The position numbers and the translations under genes are program-made. The notes under the pieces were generated by a model, which saw nothing but the letters and a program-made list of their open reading frames with translations, was not told where the DNA came from and ran no database searches. Below, piece by piece: positions 25,072 to 36,779 of a stretch of DNA of 64,000 nucleotides. The DNA is from Warburgia ugandensis. Taxonomy: Eukaryota; Streptophyta; Magnoliopsida; Canellales; Canellaceae. Positions within the stretch are counted from its first letter, which is position 1, and each line of letters begins with the position of its first letter. The DNA is taken from positions 68,239,414 to 68,303,413 of the forward strand of contig CP141126.1 of the NCBI GenBank assembly GCA_035236585.1, read 5' to 3'.

Positions 25072-27681
25072 TGTACAAGTGTTCAATTTTGTATAAAAGT
25101 ACCTAATTAGTAGCCCATATGTTATAAAATATAGTGTTATTTTTAGGATTTTTGGGAATTTTGTAGCACATGCATTCCAACCTAATAGTCCAAAATTTTG
25201 ATATTTTGAAGGTTTAGGAGTAAATCCAAAGTAAATATTTGAATGGTCATATTTTTAGAGGATTTGATTAAGATTTTTCACCTCTTGTAGATACTGGAGA
25301 GATGACCCAAAGGTTGAGATTGGTCGGGATGAGAATTGAAAATCAAGAGTAAAAGATCAAGTTAAAGCCCCATTGACAAAAGCCTAAATGTCATAAATCA
25401 AAGGTGTGATGAAGGTTTAAGACTATCCTAGGGCAAGTTAGAAGGCAATTGGAGAATTAAAAGGTGACTAAAAATGGACCCAAGTCCAACCCATGCATTT
25501 CCACCACCTTTACATGAGAGTCATTCAAGCCACTTAGCCATTAAAGCCATAAAAAGGGACGATAAGCCACACAAGCTACTCAATTCTTGAATCCAACCAT
25601 TGAAGCCACTAAGAATGAACGATCAAGCTAGGGAGGAGTGCCACTTGGAGCCACACGATTGGAGCATCAATTCAAGCAACTTTCTGATGTTAAAAGTGTG
25701 ATTTTTAAGTGATTTTGAGGGATAATTGTAAAAGATAAGATGATAATGCATTAAGGGATCCATCAAGAGAGAAAAATGCATTTTCCTAACCCATTTCCCA
25801 TATCTAATCCATCATCCATGATAGGTTCCATGTTCTTAAGTCAAGGAAGGAGCCACCATCCAAGAGGAGGAGACCCCATTGTTTAGTTGGCAAAATCAAG
25901 TGGTTTTCTAAAGGAAACCATAGATCTAAGTTCATACAAACATGTAAGAACCCTAGGTCTTCTCCTAAATTTTACTCCTTATTTTCTTTCCTATTTTCCC
26001 ACTCTTCCCACCAACCAATCACCATTAAATTAGGAGGTTGGAGAGCCACTTTCCTTCCATGGAAAATGACACCTCCCCCCTTCCAAAATTAGTAACCAAC
26101 CAGTCCATCATCTCCTATCTCTCTTATGTCATCTTTATGACATCATTCCGACCAAAATTTTCTCCTCCAAAACTCCTCCTAACTCATTTAATACCCTAAA
26201 CCTAGAACCATTTTCCTCATGGTCACCCTTTCCTAAGTTAGGAACTCACTCATCCATATATACCTCCATGGTTCATACGAATTTTTTCAAATAGAGGTTG
26301 GGTGAGATAACCTTGAAAGGAGTACTTTAGCTTGGGATGTTTTGGATTTTGGATTTGGGACTTATTTGAAGCTTTTCTTCCTTTGGTCTTCTTATTATTC
26401 TCTTGCTTATTTGCTCTCCAATTCAAGTTAGTAACTTAGTTGTTTTGCTTTAGTTTCATTACTTTTAGTTTTCATTGTTTTGTTCCTTAAAACCCATGCT
26501 TCAGTCAAGATTCAAGTTATTTATTCTCTGGTAGTGACAGCCAAGAGAATAGCTAGCTTAAATTCTTGATTTCCGCACTTGAATTTCATGTTTTCTACCC
26601 CTCTAGCCCTTAGTTTTGGGAAATTTTTCCTTAGCTAGTTCTCCCCTTTAGCCTTATTTTCTCTCAAATTCCTTCTTGCGTTTTCTTTGCATATCACTAT
26701 AATTTAGATTGGAAGCTTTATATTGAAGTTTTATTGTAATTTAGATTAGTTTGTAGGCTTGAACATTGCACAATTTTCAAAATTGCAGATAATTTTATGT
26801 GCATAATTATGGTGTAATTTTGGAAACGAATCAATAAAGTTTTGTGGGAATTCTTGTTATGGAATGATTATTTCATCAAATTACTAGGAGTTGGGTTGTT
26901 TCTTTGCATAAAATTTGTGGTTTCAATTGCTTCCTTATGCTTGATTTGTTCTTCAGTAGTTGAAATTTGAAAATTTTCTCCCCTTAAATTTGTGCTTTAT
27001 TTCCATCGATCTAAACATCTTCTTTGCTTCAATCCTTAAGAACCCATTTAGACTTCCATATTTTTTTTATTAGATACATTAATTATTTTGCATGATAGTT
27101 CACTTTAGATTCATCAATTCTGGTCACTTTTACACTCTACAACCATCTGTAAAATCCATGGATCATGCACTTGGTACTAGGTCACTTTCCTTTTTGGTTT
27201 TCTCTTATTTTATTTTCATAATATTGTTTTGGAAGTAGTTAATTTATGGTTTTCATCTTAGTTTAGGCTTATAAATTTTCCTTTTTGAATTTTAGAAGTT
27301 TTAGTTTAGGAAAGAGTTAGATTAGGAAAGTTTCCTTTATAGTAGTTTTGTTAAGTTAAGTTGCTTAGTTTGATTCATTCTAAGTTAGATTTAGTTTCCT
27401 TTAGTTGCTTGCATGTTAGTTAGGTAATTTTCCATTTTAGTTGCTTAGCTTTAACTTTAGAAAGGTTCTTTTAATTCTAATTTCTAATTCCATGCATGTT
27501 TACTTCTTCGTTGTCTTAATTTCCTTGTTTAACCACATCTCTATCTCTTTGGATAAAGTTAATCAATTTGAATAAGATCCAAACCATTGAAAATTTATGA
27601 GACTTCTTATGGGATCGACCTTGCTTGAATGAAAATACTACATTGATTCGTGTGCTTGCAAGTAATTTTAAAGCTACACCA
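25072..27681 (+). mobile_element. Athila-like 3' LTR 'E', full length
   Basis: It starts tgtacaagtgttcaatttt after a polypurine tract and ends gctacacca at 27681, matching both ends of LTR D. Length is 2610 bp, similar to F (2713) and K (about 2671). No target duplication is seen: the 5 bases before D are gtcac and those after E are atcgc. Either flank may have been altered, or D and E may come from different insertions. Confidence 0.8.
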
Positions 27682-27692
27682 ATCGCCCTTTG

Positions 27693-29131
27693 TGTGACAT
27701 CCCAGGTTTTTCTAATACTTTTTCACAAAATATTTTACAATTGTAGGACCCCGAGTTTGAAAAACTATTAAGAAACCAAATAGTGTAAACAGGTTTCAAG
27801 AGAAGTCTTTAAAGTAAAAATCTTGAGTGTCATTTTTCTTTTAAAAAATAAGGACTTTTAGAGAAGTGAGCACAACATTTCTACAAAAAATCTGGCAGAG
27901 TCTCCTCTGTATTTTAGACCTAGCGCATTTCACACATGTGATGCAATAATCTGATAAACATAATATATGTGAAATCACAAAGGAGACTCCATCTAGCTCT
28001 AATTTGATAGTCCAGATAATCTGCTAATCTTGGAACCGTTAGGTTTCATACAATCCATCACTTCTAACTATATGATCTCAGTTACTCAGGCTGTTGATCT
28101 ACTTTCCACATCATGGATTGTCTAAGGCCATTAGAGTTTTAATCAGTCATTCATCAATGAGTGATCATTGATTAGATGTGAGGAACAATGTCAGATCACC
28201 CTTTGATCTGCTCTTCATTCTCTAGATAGGTGATTCGATGACTAGAAGTGGTTGGGAATGCGATGGTGGCATCTGATCATAGATCAGGCATCGCCAGGTT
28301 CTTATTCCTTTACTGTTTGATCGGACGATTGAGATTATTTGATCAATTTTCCTCTAGATCTTTAATTCCTACCATATACCAGTTAATTCAATGTTCTATA
28401 GCTCTTCCGTGGTGTCTAATCATCGATCAAACATCAAGAAGTCATTATTTAAATAATGATAGATCGAACAATTGAGATTGTCTGATCGGTTTCCAAACTA
28501 GATCGACAATCTCAGTTAGATTTCAGCTATATAAGGAACTTATTTACTAATTCCTAGTTGAATGCAAATGATTTGAGCTGTCATCATCTTCAATGATGAC
28601 CTATAATTCCAGCACCTATAAACCCTCATTTTTTTCTCCTTTGCTAGCATGTCAATCTATTTCAATAGGCTGGTTTTCTCCTTCTTCTTCCTCCTTTCTA
28701 CTCTTCTCCTTCTTCCACCTCCTCTTCTGTCCCTTCTTTCTCTCCTGTTGGTTTCCTCTGCATGTGTTAGTTTTGGAAAGGTCTATTCTCGTTGCACTTA
28801 AGTGGGGGCAAGTGCCCGTATCAAACACAGCCCCCTCTATTTTAGGCATTCTTCTTCCATTTTTATCTTAATTTTACAAAAATTCTCTTTATATTCGAAG
28901 TGCCATAACTTATTCATTTGAACTCCAATTTTAGTGTTCTTTTTGTCGTTGGAATCATATCGAAGTGTGCTTTTCATTTTTCATAGTTTTAAGTCCAATT
29001 TTTTTTTTTTTTTATAGTTTTCAAGGGGTCACTTTCATAGAACTCGATTTTATTGAATTGAATCCAGATTTTCATCTCAATTAAAATATAATATATTGTA
29101 CAAAAAAGAACTCAAAATTGAGGTTTTTACA
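27693..29131 (-). mobile_element. Chromovirus LTR 'N'
   Basis: Plus-strand edges are tgtgacatccc and ..gaggtttttaca, giving TG..CA on both strands. Blocks match LTR B near its left end (gagtgtcatt) and near its right end ('ctctattttaggcattcttc' against 'ctctattttagacactcttc'). It is only 1.44 kb, so it is a shorter or internally deleted relative of the 4.2 kb LTRs. The minus-strand gag-pol remnant on its right makes it the 3' LTR of that element. The polypurine tract (plus ctttaagg) is poorly preserved. Confidence 0.6.
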
Positions 29132-30020
29132 CTTTAAGGTCACACTTATTGGCTACCCATAAGTTTAAATTATGAATCAAATTTTGATTGCATGTAAAAA
29201 AATATTCTCATACAACACCACCATCATACCTCTCATCCAGAGAGAAATCAAGTTCAGGTATTGCATACGTATAGTAAAAGTGAGAGAAATTATGTCAATT
29301 GATACCATTACTATCTTAGAGAACTCAATAAACCAGTGATAACATCTCACCATTTTGGGCTAATCCCATCCTATCATTGTCTTAACCTTTACAAGGTCCA
29401 ACTACTACACCATGTCTCAAGGTAATATGGCTGAGGAACTGCACTTGCTCCAATCAAAAGTTGCACTTGTTGAACTTGTAAACAAGCGATGGTGGATCAA
29501 CATGTATATCACAATACACATATGCTCACTGTGCTCCTCCCTGTTGGCTAAATAACGAACTTATCTAAATAAGATGGAAAAACACATTTCATCAAGGCCA
29601 CAAACATTGTTGGTGCATTAGTTAAGCCCAATGGCATCACCAAGAACTTGTAGTGGCCATATTGAGTCTTGAAAGTTGTCTTAGAGACATCTTCCTCCCT
29701 AATCCTCAACTGGTGAGATCTTAAACTTAGATCAATCTTTAAAAATGCATGTATTGACTAGAGCTAATCAAATAAATCATCAATACAGGTAGGGAATATT
29801 CGTTCTTTACTGTGACATTATTCAACAAGCAATAATCTATATGTAGTAGTAAGGATCCTTCTTTCTAACAAAAAGAACTTGTGCTCCCCATGTGACCCAC
29901 TAGATCTGTTAAAACCACTATCAAGTAGCTCCTGCAGCTGGATCTTGAGCTCTTTTAACTCAGCTAGGGAAAACATTTTGTAAGACACCTTGGAAATGGG
30001 CTCTGCACGTGGTATCAAAT
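29132..30020 (-). pseudogene. Chromovirus reverse transcriptase remnant
   Basis: On minus, 30010 to 29800 encodes AELKELKIQLQELLDSGF-like residues, the usual start of chromovirus RT, and 29700 to 29585 encodes the conserved '[17 protein letters not shown]' finger/palm segment. Just downstream the expected catalytic F/YIDD box is missing: the frame runs into a stop and resumes at a later RT block (FNKCNF, then a stop, then LEQVQFL) near 29450. Sequence then jumps to unrecognisable AT-rich DNA, so RNase H and integrase are lost. This is a dead Ty3/Gypsy pol fragment in the same orientation as LTR N. Confidence 0.82.
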
Positions 30021-31455
30021 TGGTAGTGAAATCAATCTCTCTCTATGGCAATAATCTTGGAAATTCCTCAGGAGATCAATGTACATAAAATCTTGCACAA
30101 CATCAATGTCCTCAATCTAAGGTCACTCTCTATCCTCCACTATCACACAAGTAAGGAAGAGTAGGCACCTTCTAGAAAAGTACTATGCTGCCTTCAAGGC
30201 ATAGATAACAAAAGCCCTAGTGATTCTCTTCCTACATAGAAATAAGGTCATTGGTTGTTTAGGAACATTAGAAGTAACCTTCTTCTTGCAGTAATCAACT
30301 GTCGCCCAGTAAGTAGCTACCTAATCCATCCTTAGGATGACGTCATAATAAACCATATTAAGTAGGTTGAGATCCACATCCATCCTCTCACTCACTATCT
30401 CCATTGATATCCCCTGAAGGTACTTACTATCCCCTAATAGCTCTCCCACTGACATCATAACATCTAACCCAAAGGCTAACACACCTAAAAACATATCCAA
30501 ACAAGATGTAAAAATACATAAGATGAGAGAATGAATAGATCCTATATTAAAAGGATCTTAACATGCCTATTAGCAATTACAAAAGTACCTTCATTACTTA
30601 GTTTGAGGCTTGTGCCTACCTCAAAGTAATGGTAGAAACTCATCCCTAATTACGTGGGGTCATGTCTACCCTATTCCAATCATCAGTCTGTCTGAATCTC
30701 TATCCTTTGGGATAGTCTCTAAGGAAGTGCCTAATCTCTCCACAGCCTAAGCATCTAAAGGGTTACCATTATGATTGTGGTTGTTAATGCTATTACTACT
30801 ACTACTACTACGATAGTTTACTAGGTCTAGGACATAACTGTCTAGAGTGCCTGCCCTTTCAAGTAATACGCCTCTTGTTTGCATCCCTACTTGGCCTACT
30901 CAAATGTTGGTGACTCGGTGGCACTGCAATGACATTGATGAAAAGGGTCTCTTACCCTTGCAAGATTTACTCTAACTATCCATGTTCGAGTCCTTGCAAT
31001 TGCCCTAGTCCTGAGAAAGTCCCTCTCTAGCATAGAGGCCATGACTACTATCTCTGCTATCAAACATGGAATGTGTTTTAACCACTTAGTTTCTTAATCT
31101 AAGAGTCAACACTTCAACAAATTTGTCTACAGCCTCCTTACCTATGGTGAAGGAGTTAGGAGCAAATCTCCTTACTATGTAAACTGGATCAAATACTGCT
31201 AAACTATCTGATCCCTCTACACTAGAGCAGCTATCTCTCTTTGTATCACTAGTTACTCACATGACAAAGATACGGATCATCATAGGCCTTCCTAAGGGCC
31301 TTCCAAGTGAAGTCATAGTAATAGAGGAATGCATCCTCTCAAATGATTATCACCAGAATCCTTATAATTACATATTCGGTGTCCTCATCTTCATCATTAG
31401 ATTAAAGAATGATTTATTTCATGGTCATATCTATCAAAATCATTTACAACTCTAG
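30021..31455 (-). pseudogene. Chromovirus gag-protease remnant
   Basis: It continues upstream (minus) of the RT remnant. Near 30760-30690 a zinc-knuckle-like segment reads RCLGCGEIRHFLRDY: a CCHC box whose last cysteine is replaced by tyrosine. Near 30480-30330 there is a protease-to-RT linker with the 'YYDVILRMD' motif (standard form ..FDVILGMDW). Several in-frame stops and frameshifts are present. The order gag, PR, RT on minus is the normal chromovirus order. The start of gag is not recognised; the element ends where an H-family fragment begins near 31456. Confidence 0.7.
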
Positions 31456-31998
31456 CAATCCCACACCCAAAAAGATAAAGGTTAGGAGAAATAGAAAGAG
31501 AAAGAAAATGGAGAGAGAGACGTGAAGGAGAATAGGCTAGGAAAAAAGCTAAGAATGAATTGAGGATGTGCCATCCTCTAAAGATAGCATGCACCACGCC
31601 TCTCCTCTTGACACTTTCATTCATTCTTCTCACTCTCATTGAATGGATCTTATGCACCCAAAGATGTTTTACTTCTTTTCTCTCTTCCTTTAACTCTTAT
31701 GATTTCACCATGTAGCCCTAATGAAGGGGTGAATCATTTGTCCACACCTTCTCTCCAAAAGGATCAAGTCCTTTAGCTTTAGGATGGCATGAAATTTTTG
31801 CCTTTCCTTCCTTTATGCATTCCTTGTTACCTCCTCCTTATCTCATGCATAAGATCCTATTTTTCCTCCCAAAGGATGTCTTTGTGGAAAGCCCTACGGA
31901 ATGGAGAATGGGATTGTGATGGTGCACACTCTTCCCAAATCCTCTTCTTTTTTCTATGTGCAAAGCCTAAGGGAATGATGGTGTAGCTTTAAAATTAC
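31456..31998 (-). mobile_element. Inverted fragment of the H-family LTR
   Basis: The reverse complement matches about 46400-47000 of LTR H2, for example the stretch around 31510-31580 against 46860-46940 and the 'tatgtgcaaagcctaaggga' block against 46390-46425. It is cut at 31998 by insertion of LTR F. It shows that the H family is dispersed in both orientations. Confidence 0.65.
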
Positions 31999-34711
31999 TG
32001 ATAAGTGTTTAATTTTGCATAAAAACTACCCAATTAGTTTACCTATGTGTTACAACTTATAAGGGTAAATTAGGGTTTTTGACCATTTGTAACGCATGCA
32101 TTTTTTGACTTAATGAATCTAAAGTTCGATATTTTGTAGGCCCAAAAGCTAATTTAAGATAAGTATATGATTAATCATAATTTTCTATGATTTAATTAAT
32201 TTTTTAAGCTTTTGTACAAAGTTGAATAAATGCCCAATGACTTATATTGCGCTTCTCAGAGTTTTTCATTGGTGGAGCTATGCGGTTAGCTCGCCAGGGG
32301 TACAAGGGGTAGGCGCCTGTACCCAGGGGTGTGGTGGGAGAGCCCCCTAAAGAAATTTGAAGAAACCAAAGGTCTTGGAGAGATGATCCATTGGCTGAGA
32401 TTGATCAAGATGAGCAATGAAGATCAAGATTAAAAGATGGAGTCAAAGCCTTAAAATCATCAATCCAACATGAATACAAAGGTCAAGATCATCTTATGGA
32501 CCAGCAATGGATGCAATTAAAGGAGCAAAAGATGGCCAAATTGGGCCCATGAAGTAAGCCTTACATTCCCACCACCTTAGTGATATAAGCCATGAAAGAA
32601 AGTGGCAAGCTAAGGAGTTCAAGCTACTCAAGCCAATGGATTGAGCCCTAAAATCAAGCTGAGGAAGCTTCCAATTTGGATGTTTTTCCCACTTTCTCCC
32701 ACCTTTTTATCACTTTCCACCTCACCACCAAATACCACCACGAATTTAAATTTTTATTCAAGAGTCCTACCATTCCATAACTCTTTAACCTTCCTAAACT
32801 CCCATCCTAACCACCCAACCAATCTCAAGCAATTAGGAAATAACTTAACCAATCAAATTTTTTTGTCTCACTTCATTTTCCTAATTTTATCCTACACCCC
32901 ACTTTCTTGCCACCTTCTTTTCTTCTTCCCATCTCTTTCCTACCTTATCACCTCACCCACACCTTCCTAATTTGAAGGAGCTTCCAATGATTTTTGAATG
33001 GGGAGAGTCCCCTTCCTAAAAGGGTGGCATCTCCCTCCTACTCCACCCTAACATGGCATCCACGTCTCACCCCTTGTTTCCTAATTGAAAAACTTAGCCT
33101 TTCCCCTATTCTAGCCATCCAAAATAACTTGATTTCATCACCACCACACCTTCTTATGAGGATATCCTAGGAAAATTAGAAGAAAAACTATAAAAGAAGC
33201 ACCAAACTAAAGGAGAAGAGACCTTTACACTAGGTTAAGAGGCCTCCATAGAAGGAGACTTCCTCTTCCTAAGCACCTTCTCTAAACACTTTTGCTTGTT
33301 TCCTTGGATCTACTTTTGATGCTACTCTCTTCCTAAGGTGTGAAGCAACTCCCAAGCTATTCCACACCTGAACCTTAGGGTAGTTGATTCTCCTTTCTAG
33401 GTTGGTTCATCTCAGCTTTTCTTTTGTTTGATCTTAGGCTTTTCATGCTAGCTTTCCCTTAACCTTATTTTATTTTTGCTTACCTTAGAGACTAAGATTC
33501 AAGGCTGGTTTTCCCATGAAGTGATAGCCAAGGGAATTCGTCTTGAATCTAGTTTCTCCCTTTGCCTTTCAGTACCTTGAGTTCTTTTTTAGTTTCCTTG
33601 AATTCCAGCTTTGTTCTCTTAGTTTCCCTTTAGTTTTGCCTTGTTATTCCATTACTCCCTTGAATTTCAAGCATGATTTTTATGATTGATAGTTGGAACA
33701 ATTGAAAAATGATTAGATTGTAGTTGTGGGTGGATTAAGATCAAGTGGACTTCATTGTAATAGGAATTTATTTTCAAATTTGGATTACATGTATTGAAGC
33801 TTTATCTTAATGGATGTTAATGTAATTCAATAAAGTTTATTGGAGTTTTTAGTTCATGTTAGTGTCCAGCAATTAATAGTTTATATTCTTAAATGTTTTC
33901 TTACATTGGAGTTGATTAGTTCCATGTTTTACACTCTCTATTAAGTGAATGATTCAAGTACTATGCTGATGGAATTTCTTTTCATGGTTGGTTTTGTTTA
34001 ATTTCTAGAAACATGTACTTTATGTTCACTTGAATTTTCAAGCACCCAATTAGTTCTTTAGATTGCTTAGTTAATGTTAAAGAAGATTACATGCTTTAGG
34101 ATTTGCAAAGTTGTTGATTAATTAAGATTGAAGTTGTTGCCTTCAATTATGATAGGAAAGTAGTTTAGTAGTGTTGATCTTAATTAGTTTGTTTGCATGT
34201 TGTGCTTATAGTGTATTGTTAAAGTTTCCTTTCCATAAGTTTAAGTTCTTTATTTATAAATTGAATGGTTAGGAAATTAGTTGTTTAATGCATGTTTCCT
34301 TACGTTAGATGTTAATTTCATGATTAGGAAAGTTAAGTTAAGCAAGTTGTTAAAATTGCACTTTAGGAAAGTTGCTTATTTGCATTTATAGAAAGTTCTT
34401 ACTTTAGGAAAATCTTTAATATAGGAAAGTTATAGAGTTAGAAAGTCTCATTTAGGCAAGTTTTACTTTTGAAAAGTGCATGTTTTAGGAAAGTTTTCAA
34501 ATTTATCATGTTTTTGTATATTTTCCATTTTCATGTTTGATTTCTATACTTAGATTAAAAGAAATATTTCTTAACTTTTGGCTAGGTTAGATAGTTTAAA
34601 GTAGGGAGCACTACCATCACATTAGTTCAACTCCTCATGGGATGGACCTGACTAATGTGTTATATTGCAAATGTTTCATGGACTTGCGAGTTTAACTTTA
34701 AAATCACACCA
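31999..34711 (+). mobile_element. Athila-like 5' LTR 'F'
   Basis: It starts tgataagtgtttaattttgc and ends aaatcacacca directly before a primer site, 2713 bp. The middle matches LTR E ('gagagatgatccattggctgagattg' near 32379). It contains a GC-rich insertion at about 32260-32345 that E, G and K lack but fragment L has. The late block 'catgggatggacctgactaatg' is the standard U5-side motif of this LTR group. Confidence 0.82.
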
Positions 34712-36080
34712 AGTTTTTGGCATCATTACTGACGAGTTGCAACAATTTATGTAATATTCTATACTTTAGATTATTTTCCTCTAGTATAGGTTTAGGATGA
34801 ATTAGATCAGGTTTTTTGCTTTATTTTTGCATATATTTCCTATTTTTTCTCATATTGACCATATTCCTTTGATTTTTGTGCAAGGAAAATAAAAAAATGA
34901 GTAACAGTGATCTTATGGGCCACAACTTCATTAGCATAGATTAGGGTTTATTGTTTCCATAGATTAGGATTTGAGTGAAACTTGTAGTGAGATCCATTAG
35001 TATTTTTAATTTATTTATTATTTAATTTTAAATGAGTTGTAATAATATAGGGCAAGTGTGGGACTATGGTGACCCACACTTAATCATCATCAGACCCCTC
35101 ACTATAAGCAATCCTCACCCAAATTTTAATTTCCTAGGATAAATTGCATTTAGTATAATTTTGCTTTTGGATGTAGTATAATTCATATAAATTAGGGTCA
35201 TACATTGATCATTGTTGCATAATACTTAGGATTGTTGCATTAGTTATGCACCTTTTTAACAATGGTTATCCTGAGCTTGGCTATAACCAAAGCATAGGCT
35301 ACATGGTTATAGTGTTCTGTCTATTAAGGTGCCTAACCATTTGTTAAGTAGCATATAAGTAGGCATTAGTTTGTTTTTGTTTTGTATTTCATATTTAATT
35401 ACTTTATGGTGGAATGGAATCAATGCTAGTAAGGGCCCCACAAGAACCCTTATAAAATGAGGATTGGATTTGATCATGAGCTCCTTGGCCCACCTAAGAA
35501 TCAATCAACATTCTTATATGTTGCAATCCTAACCCTAAAACTTTAATTTTAAAATCAAGTAGGAACAGACTTAGGGTATTGAGCTCATAGGACCCTTTTA
35601 GAAAAATACAATCTATTGTCACTTTAATGGCTTCTGAGCATTGTGATTATAGTGGGTGCCTTAAAATCCAAGTAATTTTCCCACTCCTTCTATTGGCTTT
35701 AGTTGAGGACTAAACGACTCCTAACTTGAGGATTGTACTAACCACTTTTGAGCAGAACCTAACTGGTAAGCAGTAGTCAAATCTAGAAAAAGGAGGAACT
35801 ATCTAGATCTAGGTCTAAGAAGCTGCCACATATGCACTAAGCAAAGATAATTAGCACATAGTTTAGGACATTTAGAGTAGGATAGTTTATGTAAGGGTGT
35901 TGATCTCAAAATCTAGAGTTAGCACCTTTCAAACCAAAGATTCAATGTAACCTTAGACAAGGGGAAAGAAACCAAATTTCTATCCCCATTGCTGAACCAC
36001 CAATAGAAGTCAAGCATAAAGCTATTAGAGATTTCTATGCATGACTACAAATCAACACCCCATCCTGCATAGTTTTACCT
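34712..36080 (+). mobile_element. 5' leader of element F
   Basis: Non-coding leader homologous to 20339-21530 and 62855-64000. Shared blocks include 'gtaataatatagggcaagtgtggg', 'gggccccacaagaacccttataa' and 'gagcagaacctaactggtaagcag'. It runs into gag without a clear start codon in frame. Confidence 0.65.
34714..34736 (+). other. Primer-binding site of element F (decayed Asp type)
   Basis: The sequence reads tttttggcatcattactgac, then gag. Against TGGCGCCGTTGCCGGGGA it keeps the frame TGGC.TC.TT.C.G and shows mainly G to A and C to T changes. It follows LTR F with the same 2-base spacing (ag) as in element D-E. Confidence 0.65.
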
Positions 36081-36770
36081 CCCACAAACATAGACCACTT
36101 TGAGTTAAAAGTGGGAGTCATCTAATTACTCCCTAATTTTTAAGGTCGAGATAGAGAAGACCCTTAGCTACATATTAAGGAGTTCCTTGATATTTGTGCT
36201 ATATTTAGGTTCCAAATTTTTTTGGATTACTCTAAGGCTTAGTCTATTCCCATTCTCACTCAAGGACAAAGCCATGTCATGGCTTAATTCCTTAGAGGTA
36301 GGTTCCATTAATACATGGGATCAATTGCCTAGGAAGTGTTTGAACAAGTTTTTCATCGTTCACAAAACAAATGCCCTTAAATTATTAACTTCTAACAAAG
36401 GGATGAAGAACAATATTATGAAATTTGAAAATGATGGAATGAACTGCTCATAAATGCCCTCATCATGTATTCGAGAAATGGCAGCAAGTTCAATACTTCT
36501 ATGAGGCATTGACGCCTCAAAATAGAAAAATGGTAGATGCTATGAGTGGAAGGACCCTCATGCTAAAAGATGAAAGAGAGGCTTGGGAGTTCTTTCAGAC
36601 ATTGGCAGATAATTTTTGGCAATGGGATTATTCAAATAAGAGAAAGAGAAACAACTAGCCTCCAAAGAAAGGAGGTTTATATGAGATAGAGCACATATAG
36701 ATCTATGCCATAACCTTGACTCTATAGCGAAAAATTAAACAAACAAGAGCCTTTAGTTGGAAGGATGGAC
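36081..36770 (+). pseudogene. Athila-type gag remnant of element F
   Basis: The frame at 36187-36453 contains LFPFSLKDKAMSWLNSLEVG followed by a W-and-F-rich segment ending in KFFIVHKTNALK-like residues, the diagnostic core of the plant Retrotrans_gag domain (typical form LFPFSLKDKAK-WLNSLP). Weaker traces of the same domain continue in other frames to about 36660 (QNRKMVDAMSGRTLMLK-like, then AWEFFQTLADN-like). Frameshifts and stops break it. The element is truncated about 36780, where an opposite-orientation LTR begins, so pol of this copy is absent. Confidence 0.78.
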
Positions 36771-36779
36771 AAACTTGAA

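Noticed and set aside
27682..27692. Target-site duplication for element D-E
   Set aside because: The five bases before D (gtcac) and after E (atcgc) do not match.
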